A stretch of DNA of 64,000 nucleotides, from assembly GCF_019801965.1 (NCBI RefSeq), contig NZ_JAHVIA010000001.1, positions 735,966-799,965 of the forward strand. Reading direction: 5' to 3'. Source of the DNA: Salipiger bermudensis (GTDB lineage: Bacteria > Pseudomonadota > Alphaproteobacteria > Rhodobacterales > Rhodobacteraceae). Position 1 is the stretch's first letter, and every line of letters starts with the position of its first letter. The notes beneath the pieces were generated by a model that was not told the origin of the DNA, made no database searches, and worked only from the letters and a program-made list of their open reading frames with translations. A program made the translations under genes and the position numbers. This document shows, piece after piece, positions 8,657-18,198 of this stretch.

Positions 8657-9006
8657 GCGCGCAGATCCTCGAGATAGATCCGCACCGCTTCCTGCACGTG
8701 GCGGAAGCGGTCGCCGCCCAGATGCTTGCCGCCATACCAGCGTGTCACCACCACGAGGTGATCCTGCAACGCCTCGCGCTCGAGCATCCGAAGGATGACC
8801 ATCCCGGCACCGCTCTCGCCATCGTCGTTCTTGACCGGCCCCTCGGCGGTCAGCAGGCCCCAGGTGTTGTGGGTCGCCTTGGCGAACTTCTTCTTGCGGC
8901 AGAGCTCCTTGATCAGCGCCTTGGCCTCCTCCTCGGAGCGGCAGGGCGCGCCGGAGACGGCGTATTTCGAGCCCCGGTCGCTGATGATGTTCTCGATGAT
9001 CCGCAT
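8653..9006 (-). CDS. YigZ/IMPACT-family protein, short form
   Basis: 117 residues. The family motif is present: KATHNTWGLL, NDDGESGAGM, VVVTRWYGGKHLGGDRFRHV. E. coli YigZ is about 200 residues and has a second ferredoxin-like domain that is absent here, so this is the single UPF0029/IMPACT domain. The eukaryotic relative regulates eIF2 kinase activation; the bacterial function is poorly known. It overlaps the TetR gene by four bases tail to tail. Confidence 0.85.
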   Translation of the reverse strand: MRIIENIISDRGSKYAVSGAPCRSEEEAKALIKELCRKKKFAKATHNTWGLLTAEGPVKNDDGESGAGMVILRMLEREALQDHLVVVTRWYGGKHLGGDRFRHVQEAVRIYLEDLRA

Positions 9007-9055
9007 GCCAGCGGTCTAGCCGCGACCCTGCAGCAAGGCAACCGCCGGCGCGGGA

Positions 9056-9532
9056 TCAGTCGCCGTAGGGCGAGTCTGCCGGCGCGCCGCCGAGCGTGGT
9101 GTAGCCGCGTTCGACGATCTTCTGGCTCTCGGGATCGCGACGCAAGCGCAGCACGCGGTCGGCTTCGGGATAGGTCACCACGTCGCGCGCGGCGCGGGTA
9201 CCGATGACGAGGTAGCGCACCGGCGCGTCGCTGGCGTTCTCGGCAAAATGCCCCTCGGCCACCCCGGCCTTGAAGGTCGCGGCCTCCCCAGGCGACAGGG
9301 TGTAGGTCTCGGCGCCCTCATGCACCGTCAGGGTCCCCTCGAGCATGTAGAGCATCTCGTCCTCCTCCGAATGCCAGTGCCGGATCGAGCTGGACGAGCC
9401 CGGCGGAAGCGTCTCGAGGAAGGCCCCGAACTGGCTCAGACCGCCGCTGTCGCTGAACAGCACCGCCTCGAAGGGGCCGCAAATGCCAGCGCCGGTCTCA
9501 CGCTGCGCGGTGGTCTCGGTGAATTTCGGCAT
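9056..9532 (-). CDS. Cupin-domain protein
   Basis: 158 residues with a single beta-barrel cupin. Motif 1 is IRHWHSEEDEMLYMLEG (His, His, Glu metal ligands) and motif 2 is LSPGEAATFKAGVAEGHFAEN (His ligand). GGAGGG lies 5 bases before the ATG. It may be a sugar-phosphate-isomerase-like or dioxygenase-like cupin, but the substrate cannot be inferred. It lies in the same direction as the ion channel gene with a 52-base gap. Confidence 0.85.
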   Translation of the reverse strand: MPKFTETTAQRETGAGICGPFEAVLFSDSGGLSQFGAFLETLPPGSSSSIRHWHSEEDEMLYMLEGTLTVHEGAETYTLSPGEAATFKAGVAEGHFAENASDAPVRYLVIGTRAARDVVTYPEADRVLRLRRDPESQKIVERGYTTLGGAPADSPYGD

Positions 9533-9584
9533 CTGGCCCTCCTACCCTGGCTTCGGGTCAGCCTAGCGCAGCCTGAAGCTCTCG

Positions 9585-10352
9585 TCAGCGGCGCTCGTCG
9601 AGCCGCGCCTCGATGGCGGCCAGCCGCTGAATGACCTGCTCCCGGTAATCCTCGGTGGCGGCGACCTCCTCGACCGCGTGGGCCTCCTGCATCGAGTTGA
9701 CGATCAGGCCGACCACGAGGTTCACTACCGCGAAGGTGGTGATCAGGATGAAGGGAACGAAGAACAGCCAGGCCTCGGGATGGACCTCCATCACCGGGCG
9801 CACGATGCCCATCGACCAGCTCTCGAGCGTCATGATCTGGAACAGCGAATAGGCCGAGGCCCCGAGCGTGCCGAACCACTCGGGGAAGGTAGTGGAGTAG
9901 AGCTTGGTGGCGATCACCGAGCCGATGTAGAAGATGATCCCCATCAGCAGGAAGACCGAGCCCATGCCCGGCAGCGCCGAGACGAAGCCCTCGACCACCC
10001 GGCGCAGGGTCGGCGCCACCGAGACCACGCGCAGCAGTCGCAGGATGCGCAACGCGCGCAGCACCGCGAGCCCCTGCCCCGCCGGCACCAGCGCCACGCC
10101 GACGATGACGAAATCGAAGACGTTCCAGCCGGAGCGGAAGAAGGAGAAGCCGCGCGCATAGAGCTTGGCGGCGAGCTCGGCCACGAAGATCGCGAGGCAG
10201 AGCGTGTCGAGCGCGACGATCAGCCAGCCGATCTCGGCCATCACGGCAGCGGAGGTCTCGAGCCCGAGGATCACGGCATTGAACAGGATCACGCCCATGA
10301 TCGCGTAGCGCGTCGAAGGGCGGTCGAGGAACTCGGCAAGCGTCTGGCGCAT
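9585..10352 (-). CDS. Voltage-gated sodium channel, NavBac family
   Basis: 255 residues, the length of prokaryotic one-domain Nav channels. S4 is visible as LRALRILRLLRVV with arginines every third residue (the voltage sensor). The pore loop has FPEWFGTLGASAYSLFQIMTLESWS, containing the TLESW selectivity filter of NaChBac-like sodium channels. A C-terminal coiled-coil-like helix (YREQVIQRLAAIEARL) would hold the tetramer. The start at 10352 is preferred over longer frames because upstream sequence is Arg/Pro-rich nonsense and GGAG lies upstream. The channel passes Na+ across the inner membrane; in marine and alkaliphilic bacteria relatives affect motility and pH responses. Confidence 0.92.
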   Translation of the reverse strand: MRQTLAEFLDRPSTRYAIMGVILFNAVILGLETSAAVMAEIGWLIVALDTLCLAIFVAELAAKLYARGFSFFRSGWNVFDFVIVGVALVPAGQGLAVLRALRILRLLRVVSVAPTLRRVVEGFVSALPGMGSVFLLMGIIFYIGSVIATKLYSTTFPEWFGTLGASAYSLFQIMTLESWSMGIVRPVMEVHPEAWLFFVPFILITTFAVVNLVVGLIVNSMQEAHAVEEVAATEDYREQVIQRLAAIEARLDERR

Positions 10353-10494
10353 CTGGTAAAAGGCTCCGGTTTGGCGTCCGTAGCGATCTAGGGATCGCGG
10401 TGGCGACAATCCAGTCCCGACGCTGCATTTGCAAACCGGCGCGCGCCCCTGCACGCCCGTGTTCGGCGGGCCTCCGCGCGATGGTGCAGACCGG

Positions 10495-10524
10495 CAAAGA
10501 AACGCCCCGGCGATGGCCGGGGCG
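10495..10524 (-). terminator. Rho-independent terminator of the second LysR gene
   Basis: On the minus strand a perfect 9-bp stem (CGCCCCGGC/GCCGGGGCG, 4-base loop) is followed by TTTCTTT. It lies 45 bases past the stop of the LysR gene at 10569. Confidence 0.75.
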
Positions 10525-10568
10525 AGGCGCCTCAAAACACGCGAGGCGAGGGAAATTCTGGAAGGGCC

Positions 10569-11474
10569 TTACCAGTCCTGCGGGCCGCGCTCGGCGAAGG
10601 CATGGACAAGGAAATCGATGAAGGCGCGCACCTTGGGCTGGGTGAAGCGGCCCGGCGGATAGACCGCGTAGATGCCTTGGGTCTCCACCGGAAGATCCGG
10701 GATCGCATCCTCCACCAACCCCTGCTTCATCGCATCGGCATAGAGGTAGGACGGCAGGTAGGCGATGCCGAGCCCGGCGATGCAGGCATTCAGCAGTGAC
10801 TGGCCATCATTGACCGAGAGCCAGCCGGCGGTGCGCACCTGGCGCTTCTCGCCGGACGGCGCGGTGACCTTCCAGACATTGCCGCTCGACTGGTTCGAGT
10901 AATGCAGCAGCTTGTGCTCGTTGAGATCGTCGATCCGCGACGGGCGGCCGAACTTCTCGAAATAGGCCGGCGAGGCGATCATCCGCTTGGTGGTGTCGGT
11001 GAGCTTGCGGGCGCGCAGCGTGCTGTCTTCCAGCTCGCCGATGCGCACGGCCATGTCGAAGCCTTCCGAGATCAGCTCCACGTAGCGGTTGTTGAGCACC
11101 ATGTTGACGGTGATCTCCGGGAACTCGGCGAGGAAATCGCCCAGCACCGGGCTCAGGTGATTGACGCCGAAATCGGTGGCAACCGAAATGCGCAGCAGCC
11201 CCGAGGGCGCCGATTGCATCGAGGTGACGAGCGCGTCGGCCTCTCCGGCATCGTTCAACACGCGGCGGGCGCGGTCGTAATAGGCCAGGCCGATCTCGGT
11301 CGGCGAGACGCGGCGCGTGGTCCGGTTCAGCAGGCGCGCGCCAAGGCGGGCCTCCAGCGATGACACATGCTTCGAGACCGCCGACTTCGAGATGCCCATC
11401 TTCTTGGCGGCGTCGGTGAAACCACCTTGGTCCACCACGGTGGCAAACGCCTCCATTTCGGTCAGACGATCCAT
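10569..11474 (-). CDS. LysR family transcriptional regulator
   Basis: 301 residues. Winged helix-turn-helix at 1-60: GFTDAAKKMGISKSAVSKHVSSLEARLG and LLNRTTRRVSPTEIG. The effector domain follows (SGLLRISVATDFGVNHLSPVL). This subgroup (AaeR/DsdC-like 'CrgA' type) often controls aromatic or quinone-related enzymes, but no such gene lies beside it. Its neighbours are a sodium channel gene downstream and a PfpI gene upstream, all on the minus strand with separate terminators. Confidence 0.92.
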   Translation of the reverse strand: MDRLTEMEAFATVVDQGGFTDAAKKMGISKSAVSKHVSSLEARLGARLLNRTTRRVSPTEIGLAYYDRARRVLNDAGEADALVTSMQSAPSGLLRISVATDFGVNHLSPVLGDFLAEFPEITVNMVLNNRYVELISEGFDMAVRIGELEDSTLRARKLTDTTKRMIASPAYFEKFGRPSRIDDLNEHKLLHYSNQSSGNVWKVTAPSGEKRQVRTAGWLSVNDGQSLLNACIAGLGIAYLPSYLYADAMKQGLVEDAIPDLPVETQGIYAVYPPGRFTQPKVRAFIDFLVHAFAERGPQDW

Positions 11475-11611
11475 AACCAGTCCTCACTCGTTCTTCGTTA
11501 AGCCCACGATATGGTCTCGGATTGGGGCGCGATTTAGACACGGGCGGGACAATACCGGGGTTTCATCGCGCTTTGTATTTCGCGCGGAAACCTGTCAACC
11601 AAACCGCAGAG

Positions 11612-11640
11612 GGCCGCGCCCCCTGCGGGGGAGCGCGGCC
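11612..11640 (-). terminator. Hairpin downstream of the PfpI-family gene
   Basis: GGCCGCGC and GCGCGGCC arms enclose a further CCCC/GGGG pairing, giving a very stable stem 36 bases after the PfpI stop. The T run is poor on either strand. The rest of the gap 11475-11675 shows no gene. Confidence 0.5.
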
Positions 11641-11675
11641 ATCCATTCAAGCACCAGTTTGATGCCGGAACAGGC

Positions 11676-12236
11676 TCAGGCCGCCTTTTGGTTGTGACGG
11701 CCTTCCTCGACCTCCTCGACGATCTTCGACACGAAGTCCTTCAGATCGTTGGGGTTGCGGCTGGTGACGATGCCGCTGTCACAGACCACCGACTCGTCCA
11801 TCACGCGCGCGCCGGCGTTCTTCAGGTCGGTGCGGATCGACGGGTAGGCAGTCATTTCGCGGCCGGCCACGATGTCGGCCTCGATCAGCACCCACGGGGC
11901 GTGACAGACGGCGGCAATCACCTTGCCCTGCTTGGCGAAGGCGCGGACCAGCGCAATCACGCTGTCCTCGACGCGCAGCAGGTCGGGGTTAATCTGGCCG
12001 CCGGGGATGACCAGCGCGTCATACTGGTGCGGGTCGGCATCGGCGATCTTGAGATCGGCCTCGGCGTCGCGGCCCCAGTCGGTGCCTTCCCAGCCCTTGA
12101 TCTTTTCGCCGTCGAGCGTGGCGACATGGACCTCGGCGCCCTTGGCGCGCAGCTGGTCACGGGGAAACTCGAGCTCGGACTGCTCGAAGCCGTTGGTGGC
12201 GATGATGAGGATCTTGGAGTTGGTGATGCTGGGCAT
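11676..12236 (-). CDS. PfpI/DJ-1 superfamily stress protein (type 1 glutamine amidotransferase-like)
   Basis: 186 residues from the ATG at 12236, which has GGAAGGAGG just upstream. The nucleophile elbow is AAVCHAPWVL with Cys111-His112, and Glu18 sits in NGFEQSELEFP, completing the family triad. Close relatives (YhbO, general stress protein 18, PfpI) are linked to protein/nucleotide deglycation or protease activity and to oxidative stress. It is a single gene between glpK and a LysR regulator and is unrelated in detail to the DJ-1 protein at 61423-62013. Confidence 0.9.
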   Translation of the reverse strand: MPSITNSKILIIATNGFEQSELEFPRDQLRAKGAEVHVATLDGEKIKGWEGTDWGRDAEADLKIADADPHQYDALVIPGGQINPDLLRVEDSVIALVRAFAKQGKVIAAVCHAPWVLIEADIVAGREMTAYPSIRTDLKNAGARVMDESVVCDSGIVTSRNPNDLKDFVSKIVEEVEEGRHNQKAA

Positions 12237-12338
12237 GTTGGCCTCCTTCCCATTGCGTTTGGAAAGAGAACGCGTCACCCCCGGGCGGGCGTTCCATCGC
12301 GGCGATCACCGGAGATCACGCTCGCGTGAACAGCCTAC

Positions 12339-13823
12339 TCAGAATCCCTGCGCCGCCTTCACCGCGCGCTTCCACGCCGCGTATTTGCCGCTGCGCAGAT
12401 CGCCGTCCATTGCCGGCTCGAACTGCCGCTCCAGCGCCCAGCTCTCGGCGAATTCCTCCATCCCGGGATAGATCCCGGCACGCTGACCGGCGAGCCAGGC
12501 CGCGCCCATCGCGGTGGTCTCGAGCACCTGCGGCCGGTCCACCGGCGCGCCGGTGATGTCAGCAAGGAACTGCATGGAATAGTCGCTGGCGCTCATGCCG
12601 CCATCGACGCGCAGTGCCGCCTCGTCTGCGCCGCCCCAGTCCGCGTGCATGGCGTCGAGCAGATCGCGGGTCTGATAGCCGACGCTCTCCAGCGCCGCGC
12701 GGGCAAACTCGGCCGGGCCGCTGTTGCGGGTCATGCCGAAGACCGCGCCACGGCACTCGGCATTCCAGTAGGGGGCGCCGAGCCCTGTGAAGGCCGGCAC
12801 CAGCACCAGATCCTGCGAAGGGTCGGCCGCCTCGGCCAGCGGCTGGGTTTCGCTGGCGTGGCGGATGATCTTGAGCCCGTCGCGCAGCCATTGCACCACC
12901 GCGCCGGCGATGAAGATCGAGCCCTCGAGCGCGTAAGTGCGCTTGCCGTCGAGCTGGTAGGCGATGGTCGACAGCAGCCGGTTCTGCGAGCGCACCAGCT
13001 CTTCGCCGGTGTTGAGCAGTGCGAAGCAGCCGGTGCCGTAGGTGGATTTCAGCATGCCGGGGCGGAAACAGGCCTGCCCGATGGTGGCCGCCTGCTGGTC
13101 GCCCGCCACGCCGAGAATCGGGATCTCGGCGCCGAAGAGATCGGCCCGCGCCATACCGAAATCGGCGGCGCAATCCTTGACCTCGGGCAGCATCGACATC
13201 GGGATCCCGAGCATCTCGCACATGGTCGAGGACCAGCGCCCCTTGCTGATGTCGTAAAGCATGGTGCGCGCGGCATTGGTGGCGTCGGTGACGTGGGTGT
13301 GGCCCGCCGTCATGTTCCAGATCAGCCAGCTGTCGACGGTGCCGAAGGCAAGTTCGCCGGCCTCGGCGCGGGCCCGTGCGCCGTCGACATTGTCGAGGAT
13401 CCACGCCACCTTGGTCGCCGAGAAATAGGGGTCGAGCAGCAGGCCGGTCTTTTCCGTCGCCACCGCCTCGTGGCCCTCGGCCTTGAGGCTCTTGCAGAAG
13501 TCCGAGGTGCGCCGATCCTGCCAGACGATGGCATTGTGGATCGGGCGGCCGGTCTTGCGGTCCCAGACCAGCGTGGTCTCGCGCTGGTTGGTGATGCCGA
13601 TCCCGGCGATGTCGGCGGCGCGCACGCCGGCCTTCTCCATCACGCCCCGGCAGGTCGCCGCGGTGGTGGTCCAGAGATCCGAGCAATCATGCTCGACCCA
13701 ACCCGAGGCCGGGTAGTGCTGCGGGAATTCCTCCTGCACCGACGCGGCGATCTTCAGATCCTTGTCGAACAGGATCGCCCGGCTCGAGGTCGTGCCCTGA
13801 TCGATCGCAAGAATGTAGCCCAT
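12339..13823 (-). CDS. glpK: Glycerol kinase
   Basis: 494 residues, standard length. Phosphorylates glycerol to sn-glycerol-3-phosphate with ATP in the cytosol. The N-terminal phosphate-1 loop is [29 protein letters not shown], the glycerol-site WILDNV region, [13 protein letters not shown] and the C-terminal [17 protein letters not shown] follow the FGGY kinase order. The start at 13823 follows a purine-rich GGGGGAGAC. It is downstream of glpD on the same strand with a 109-base gap, likely one operon under GlpR. Confidence 0.97.
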   Translation of the reverse strand: MGYILAIDQGTTSSRAILFDKDLKIAASVQEEFPQHYPASGWVEHDCSDLWTTTAATCRGVMEKAGVRAADIAGIGITNQRETTLVWDRKTGRPIHNAIVWQDRRTSDFCKSLKAEGHEAVATEKTGLLLDPYFSATKVAWILDNVDGARARAEAGELAFGTVDSWLIWNMTAGHTHVTDATNAARTMLYDISKGRWSSTMCEMLGIPMSMLPEVKDCAADFGMARADLFGAEIPILGVAGDQQAATIGQACFRPGMLKSTYGTGCFALLNTGEELVRSQNRLLSTIAYQLDGKRTYALEGSIFIAGAVVQWLRDGLKIIRHASETQPLAEAADPSQDLVLVPAFTGLGAPYWNAECRGAVFGMTRNSGPAEFARAALESVGYQTRDLLDAMHADWGGADEAALRVDGGMSASDYSMQFLADITGAPVDRPQVLETTAMGAAWLAGQRAGIYPGMEEFAESWALERQFEPAMDGDLRSGKYAAWKRAVKAAQGF

Positions 13824-13932
13824 GTCTCCCCCTCCGGTCTGCCTGCCGCGGCGCGGCTGCCGCTCAATCTGTTGCGCCCAACGGCGCCGTCCAGCCCCAC
13901 CGCTCCTCGGCGCGGCCGTCTCGCCGGGCCGC

Positions 13933-15525
13933 TCAGCCCGCCGCGCGGTTGCGGCGCACCCGCATGTAATCCTCGAGCGCCGCAACCTGCGCGTCGCTGA
14001 GATGCAGCCCCAGCTTGCTGCGTCGCCAGAGGATGTCCTCCGCGGTGCGAGCGTATTCGCGATCCATCAGCCAGTCGACCTCAGCGCCGGTCAGGTGTTC
14101 GCCGAAATCCGGCCCCAGCGCCTCCGCCTCGCGCGCCTCGCCGAGGATCTTGCGCGCCTCGGTGCCGTAATGCTTGACCAGCCGCCGCGCCCAGCGCTCG
14201 TTGAGGAACGGATAGGAGCGCTGCAGGCCCGAGATCAGCGCCGGCACGCCATCGACCGGAAAGTCGCCGCCCGGCAGGGTGACGCCCGCGGTCCACGGGC
14301 CGGTGACCGTCCCCGGCAGCGCCTCGCCGATCTTCTCGAGGGCGCTCTCGGCGAGGCGGCGATAGGTGGTGATCTTGCCGCCGAACACGTTGAGCATCGG
14401 TGCCCCGCCGGCGCCCTCGACCTTGAGCGTGTAGTCGCGGGTGGCCGCGGTGGCACTGCTGGCGCCGTCGTCGTAGAGCGGGCGCACGCCGGAATAGGTC
14501 CAGACCACGTCCTTGGCCGAGATCTCCTGCTTGAAGTAGCGGTTGGCGAAATCGATCAGGTATTGCTGCTCCTCGGGAGTGCATTCGGGGCGCTTGTCGG
14601 GATCGTGGTGCTCGGCATCGGTGGTGCCGATCAGGGTGAAATCTTCCTCGTAGGGAATCGCGAAGATGATCCGCCCGTCGGTGCCCTGGAAGAAATAGCA
14701 CTTGTCGTGATCGTAGAGCTTCCGGGTCACGATATGCGAGCCGCGCACCAGCCGGACGCCCTCCTTGACGTTGAGATGCACCTTGCCGTGGATGATATCG
14801 CCAACCCAGGGCCCGCCGGCATTGACCAGCATCCGCGCGTGATGGGTCGTCATGGCCCCGGTTTCGGTATCCTGCACCTGCACCCGCCACAGATCGCCAT
14901 CGCGCACCGCCGAGAGGACCTTGGTGCGGGTCATGATCTTGGCGCCCTTGGCCTCGGCATCGCGGGCGTTGAGCACCACCAGCCGCGAATCCTGCACCCA
15001 GCAGTCGGAATACTCGTAGGCGGTCTCGAAGCGGTCCTCGAGCGGCGCTCCCTCCGGGCTGCCCTTCAGCGACACGGTGCTGGTGCCGGGCAGGATCTTG
15101 CGGCCGCCGAGGTGGTCATACATGAACAGCCCCAGACGGATCAGCCAGGCCGGGCGGCGCCCCTTCATCCACGGCATCACCGCGGTCAGCAGCTTCGAAG
15201 TGGGCGTTTCGCTCTCGAAGCGCATCGAGGGGTGATAGGGCAGCACGAAGCGCATCGGCCAGCTGATATGCGGCATGGCGCGCAACAGCACCTCGCGCTC
15301 GATCAGCGCCTCGCGGACCAGCCGGAACTCGAAATATTCGAGGTAGCGCAGGCCGCCGTGAAACAGCTTGGTCGAGGCGGAGGAGGTCGCGGAGGCGAGA
15401 TCGTTCATCTCGGCCAGACGCACCGACAGCCCCCGCCCCGCCGCATCACGCGCGATGCCGCAGCCGTTGATGCCGCCGCCGATGATGAAGAGATCCGTCG
15501 CCTCATGCGTCTGCTGGTCTGCCAT
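13933..15525 (-). CDS. glpD: Aerobic glycerol-3-phosphate dehydrogenase
   Basis: 530 residues. Oxidises glycerol-3-phosphate to dihydroxyacetone phosphate at the inner membrane and passes electrons to quinone. The FAD-binding dinucleotide fold opens the protein ([23 protein letters not shown]), followed by [23 protein letters not shown]. The C-terminal cap carries [32 protein letters not shown]. It is divergent from glpR across a 275-base region rich in GlpR-like half sites, which implies repression in the absence of glycerol-3-phosphate. Confidence 0.97.
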   Translation of the reverse strand: MADQQTHEATDLFIIGGGINGCGIARDAAGRGLSVRLAEMNDLASATSSASTKLFHGGLRYLEYFEFRLVREALIEREVLLRAMPHISWPMRFVLPYHPSMRFESETPTSKLLTAVMPWMKGRRPAWLIRLGLFMYDHLGGRKILPGTSTVSLKGSPEGAPLEDRFETAYEYSDCWVQDSRLVVLNARDAEAKGAKIMTRTKVLSAVRDGDLWRVQVQDTETGAMTTHHARMLVNAGGPWVGDIIHGKVHLNVKEGVRLVRGSHIVTRKLYDHDKCYFFQGTDGRIIFAIPYEEDFTLIGTTDAEHHDPDKRPECTPEEQQYLIDFANRYFKQEISAKDVVWTYSGVRPLYDDGASSATAATRDYTLKVEGAGGAPMLNVFGGKITTYRRLAESALEKIGEALPGTVTGPWTAGVTLPGGDFPVDGVPALISGLQRSYPFLNERWARRLVKHYGTEARKILGEAREAEALGPDFGEHLTGAEVDWLMDREYARTAEDILWRRSKLGLHLSDAQVAALEDYMRVRRNRAAG

Positions 15526-15563
15526 GGCCCTATCCTTGCTGCGCGTGGTTTTCTATCGGTAGC

Positions 15564-15629
15564 CGAAAGCGCGTCGGTTTCGCAAGCGCGACGCTTTCGC
15601 TTTCTTTCGTTTCCGAAACTCAAGCGAAA
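15564..15629. promoter_or_regulatory. GlpR-like operator repeats in the glpD-glpR intergenic region
   Basis: CGAAAGCG (15564-15571) and CGCTTTCG (15592-15599) form an inverted repeat. TTTCGCTT (15596-15603) and AAGCGAAA (15622-15629) form another, with CTTTCGTTTCCGAAA between them. Further GCGAAAA or ACGAAAG half sites occur at about 15729 and 15788, the last immediately before the glpR start. DeoR/GlpR repressors bind such TTTCG-type half sites. The operator role is inferred from position and repetition. Confidence 0.55.
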
Positions 15630-15800
15630 AACCGCGCCCTTCGGGAAAATTACGTCCCAGGCTCAATAATCGTGCAACTCTGCTTGAATATCCCGGTAAC
15701 ATGGCACCACTTTATCATCGCGCGATGAGCGAAAAGGCGCTATAGCCTTGAGCCACCCCGGCGCCAGCGGCCCGGTTACGAACAAAAACGAAAGCACTGC

Positions 15801-16568
15801 ATGTCCAGTTCCTTCCGCCATCCGGAAATCCTCGAGATCGCGCGCCGTGACGGCAAGGTCAGTGTCGAGCTGCTGGCACAGCACTTCGGCGTCACCCTGC
15901 AGACCATCCGCCGGGATCTCGCGGATCTCGCCGAGGCGGGCCAGCTCGACAGGGTGCATGGCGGCGCGGTGCTGCCCTCGGGCACGGTGAATATCGGATA
16001 CGAGGAGCGGCGCGAGCTCAATCCCGCCGCCAAGACCGCCATCGCGCGGGCCTGCGCCGAGCAGATTCCCGACGACATCTCGCTCTTCCTTAACATCGGC
16101 ACCAGCACCGAGGCGGTGGCGCGGCAGCTTCTCAATCACCGCAACCTGCTGGTGGTCACCAACAACATGAACGTGGCCAACATCCTCGCCGGCAATCCCG
16201 ATTGCGAGGTCATCGTCACCGGCGGGCACCTGCGGCGCTCGGATGGCGGCCTGGTCGGCAACCTCGCCGCCGGCACCATCGGGCAGTTCAAGTTCGACCT
16301 CGCGGTGATCGGCTGCTCCTCGCTCGACGCCGAGGGCGACCTGCTCGATTTCGACATCCAGGAGGTCGGCGTGAGCCAGGCCATCCTGCGCCAGTCGCGC
16401 CGCACCTTCCTCGTGGCCGACGCCTCCAAGCGCACCCGCAGCGCCCCGGCGCGCATCGCCTCGCTGAGCCAGATCGACACGCTGTTCACCGATGCGCCGC
16501 TGCCCGGCCCGCTGGCCCAGCGCTGCGCCGACTGGGGCACCGAGATCGTCGTTGTGCCGTCGGCCTGA
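15801..16568 (+). CDS. glpR: DeoR/GlpR family repressor of glycerol catabolism
   Basis: 255 residues. The DeoR helix-turn-helix is at the N-terminus (GKVSVELLAQHFGVTLQTIRRDLADLAEAGQLDRVHGGAV). The C-terminal sugar-phosphate sensor domain has FLNIGTSTEAVARQLL, VTNNMNVA and ITGGHLRRSDGGLVG, with VADASKRTRSAPA near the end. It is divergent from glpD-glpK, so glycerol-3-phosphate is the probable inducer. GCGAAAA/ACGAAAG motifs just upstream suggest autoregulation. Confidence 0.93.
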   Translation: MSSSFRHPEILEIARRDGKVSVELLAQHFGVTLQTIRRDLADLAEAGQLDRVHGGAVLPSGTVNIGYEERRELNPAAKTAIARACAEQIPDDISLFLNIGTSTEAVARQLLNHRNLLVVTNNMNVANILAGNPDCEVIVTGGHLRRSDGGLVGNLAAGTIGQFKFDLAVIGCSSLDAEGDLLDFDIQEVGVSQAILRQSRRTFLVADASKRTRSAPARIASLSQIDTLFTDAPLPGPLAQRCADWGTEIVVVPSA

Positions 16569-16684
16569 CCCCGCCTGCCCTCACGTTTGCAGGGCGCGGC
16601 GCCGCAGCCCCCGGACGGCTGCCTTGACACTCCACCGCCCGCCGCCCATGAAGCCGGGGTCACACGGCATGAAAGGCACGGGTC

Positions 16685-17518
16685 ATGGCGAAAGAGAAAG
16701 AAACCGGCGGCTTCCTCGAGACCGTCAAGACGATCGTCTACGCCCTTCTGATCGCGGGCGTGTTCCGGACCCTGTTCTTTCAGCCCTTCTGGATCCCCTC
16801 CGGCTCTATGAAGGACACGCTGCTGATCGGCGACTTCCTCTTCGTCAACAAGATGAGCTACGGCTATTCCTACGCCTCCTGCCCGTCGATCCGCCTGCCC
16901 GTGGTCGGGCTCGACATCGACGCCCAAGACATCTGCGGCTGGCTCGGCGATGACAACGGCCGTATCTTCGGCTCCGAGCCCGAGCGAGGCGACATCGCCG
17001 TTTTCCGTCACCCCGTCACCGGGCGCGACTTCATCAAGCGCGTGATCGGCATGCCGGGCGACCGGGTGCAGGTCACCAACGGGCTGCTCTACATCAACGA
17101 CGAGCCGGTGCAGGTCGAGCGCAACGGCACCTTCTCCGAGACCGCCGAGCCGCAGGGCCCGCAGCAGCTGCGGCCGCGCTGCGAGAACGGCCCGGTGGGC
17201 ACCGGCGGCGTCTGCGAGAAATCGCGTTGGACCGAGACCCTGCCCAACGGCAAGTCGCATGACATCCTCAACATCGCGATGCAGGGCTCGGACAACACCC
17301 GCGTTTACACCGTCCCCGAAGGCCATTACTTCATGATGGGCGACAACCGCGACAATTCCTCCGACAGCCGCGTGCCCAGCGCCGCCGGCGGCGTCGGCTT
17401 CGTGCCGTTCGAGAACCTGATCGGCAAGGCCAACCGCGTCGTCTTCTCGTCCTCCGGCCGGTCTATGCTGTTCTTCTGGACCTGGCGCGGCGACCGCTTC
17501 TTCCACAAGCTGCAATGA
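16685..17518 (+). CDS. lepB: Signal peptidase I
   Basis: 277 residues. An N-terminal membrane helix (about 14-31) is followed by the catalytic Ser41 in [14 protein letters not shown] and the general-base Lys118 in [14 protein letters not shown]. Box E is [11 protein letters not shown]. Cleaves signal peptides on the periplasmic face of the inner membrane. The stop overlaps rnc as ATGA, the conserved lepB-rnc arrangement of alphaproteobacteria. A 70-residue insertion with several Cys (about residues 140-200) separates boxes D and E. Confidence 0.97.
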   Translation: MAKEKETGGFLETVKTIVYALLIAGVFRTLFFQPFWIPSGSMKDTLLIGDFLFVNKMSYGYSYASCPSIRLPVVGLDIDAQDICGWLGDDNGRIFGSEPERGDIAVFRHPVTGRDFIKRVIGMPGDRVQVTNGLLYINDEPVQVERNGTFSETAEPQGPQQLRPRCENGPVGTGGVCEKSRWTETLPNGKSHDILNIAMQGSDNTRVYTVPEGHYFMMGDNRDNSSDSRVPSAAGGVGFVPFENLIGKANRVVFSSSGRSMLFFWTWRGDRFFHKLQ

Positions 17519-18198
17519 AGCGGTCTGCCGAGATCATCGCGCTCGAAGAGCGTCTCGGCCACCGCTTCGACCGGCCCGAGCTGCTGCGCCGTGCGCTGAC
17601 GCATTCCTCGATGTCGGCCCCGGGCCGCGAAGACAACCAGCGGCTCGAGTTCCTCGGCGACCGGGTGCTCGGCCTGGTCATGGCCGAGGCGCTTCTGGCC
17701 GATGACCGCGCCGCCTCAGAGGGCCAGCTCGCCCCCCGCTTCAACGCGCTGGTGCGCAAGGAAACCTGCGCAGACGTGGCGCGCGAGATCGATCTCGGCG
17801 CCGCGCTGAAGCTCGGCCGCTCCGAGATGATGTCCGGTGGGCGCCGCAAGATGGCGCTGTTGGGCGATGCGATGGAGGCGGTGATCGCGGCGGTCTATCT
17901 CGACGCGGGCTTCGATGCCGCCAAGGAGCTGGTGCGCCGGCTTTGGGGCGAGCGGGTCTCGCGCGTCGACGAGGATGCGCGCGACGCCAAGACCTCGCTG
18001 CAGGAATGGGCGCAGGCGCGCGGCATGCAGCCCCCCGCCTATGTCGAGGTCGGGCGCTCCGGCCCGGATCACGCCCCGGTCTTCACCATCGAGGCGCGGC
18101 TGGCCTCCGGCGAGACTGCGCAGGCCACCGCCGGCGCCAAGCGCAAGGCCGAGCAGGAAGCCGCCGCGGCGCTGCTCGCCAAGGTGACGGGTGGCTGA
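17515..18198 (+). CDS. rnc: Ribonuclease III
   Basis: 227 residues. The RNase III signature is [21 protein letters not shown]; the second catalytic acidic cluster is [18 protein letters not shown]. The C-terminal double-stranded RNA-binding domain (about 155-225) ends in [20 protein letters not shown]. It processes rRNA and structured mRNAs. It overlaps lepB by 4 bases upstream and the next gene by 8 bases downstream, consistent with one transcript. Confidence 0.97.
   Translation: MKRSAEIIALEERLGHRFDRPELLRRALTHSSMSAPGREDNQRLEFLGDRVLGLVMAEALLADDRAASEGQLAPRFNALVRKETCADVAREIDLGAALKLGRSEMMSGGRRKMALLGDAMEAVIAAVYLDAGFDAAKELVRRLWGERVSRVDEDARDAKTSLQEWAQARGMQPPAYVEVGRSGPDHAPVFTIEARLASGETAQATAGAKRKAEQEAAAALLAKVTGG

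Noticed and set aside
11612..11640. A CRISPR-like or IS-end inverted repeat
   Set aside because: It is a single GC-rich hairpin following a gene, with no repeated units, spacers or target duplication.
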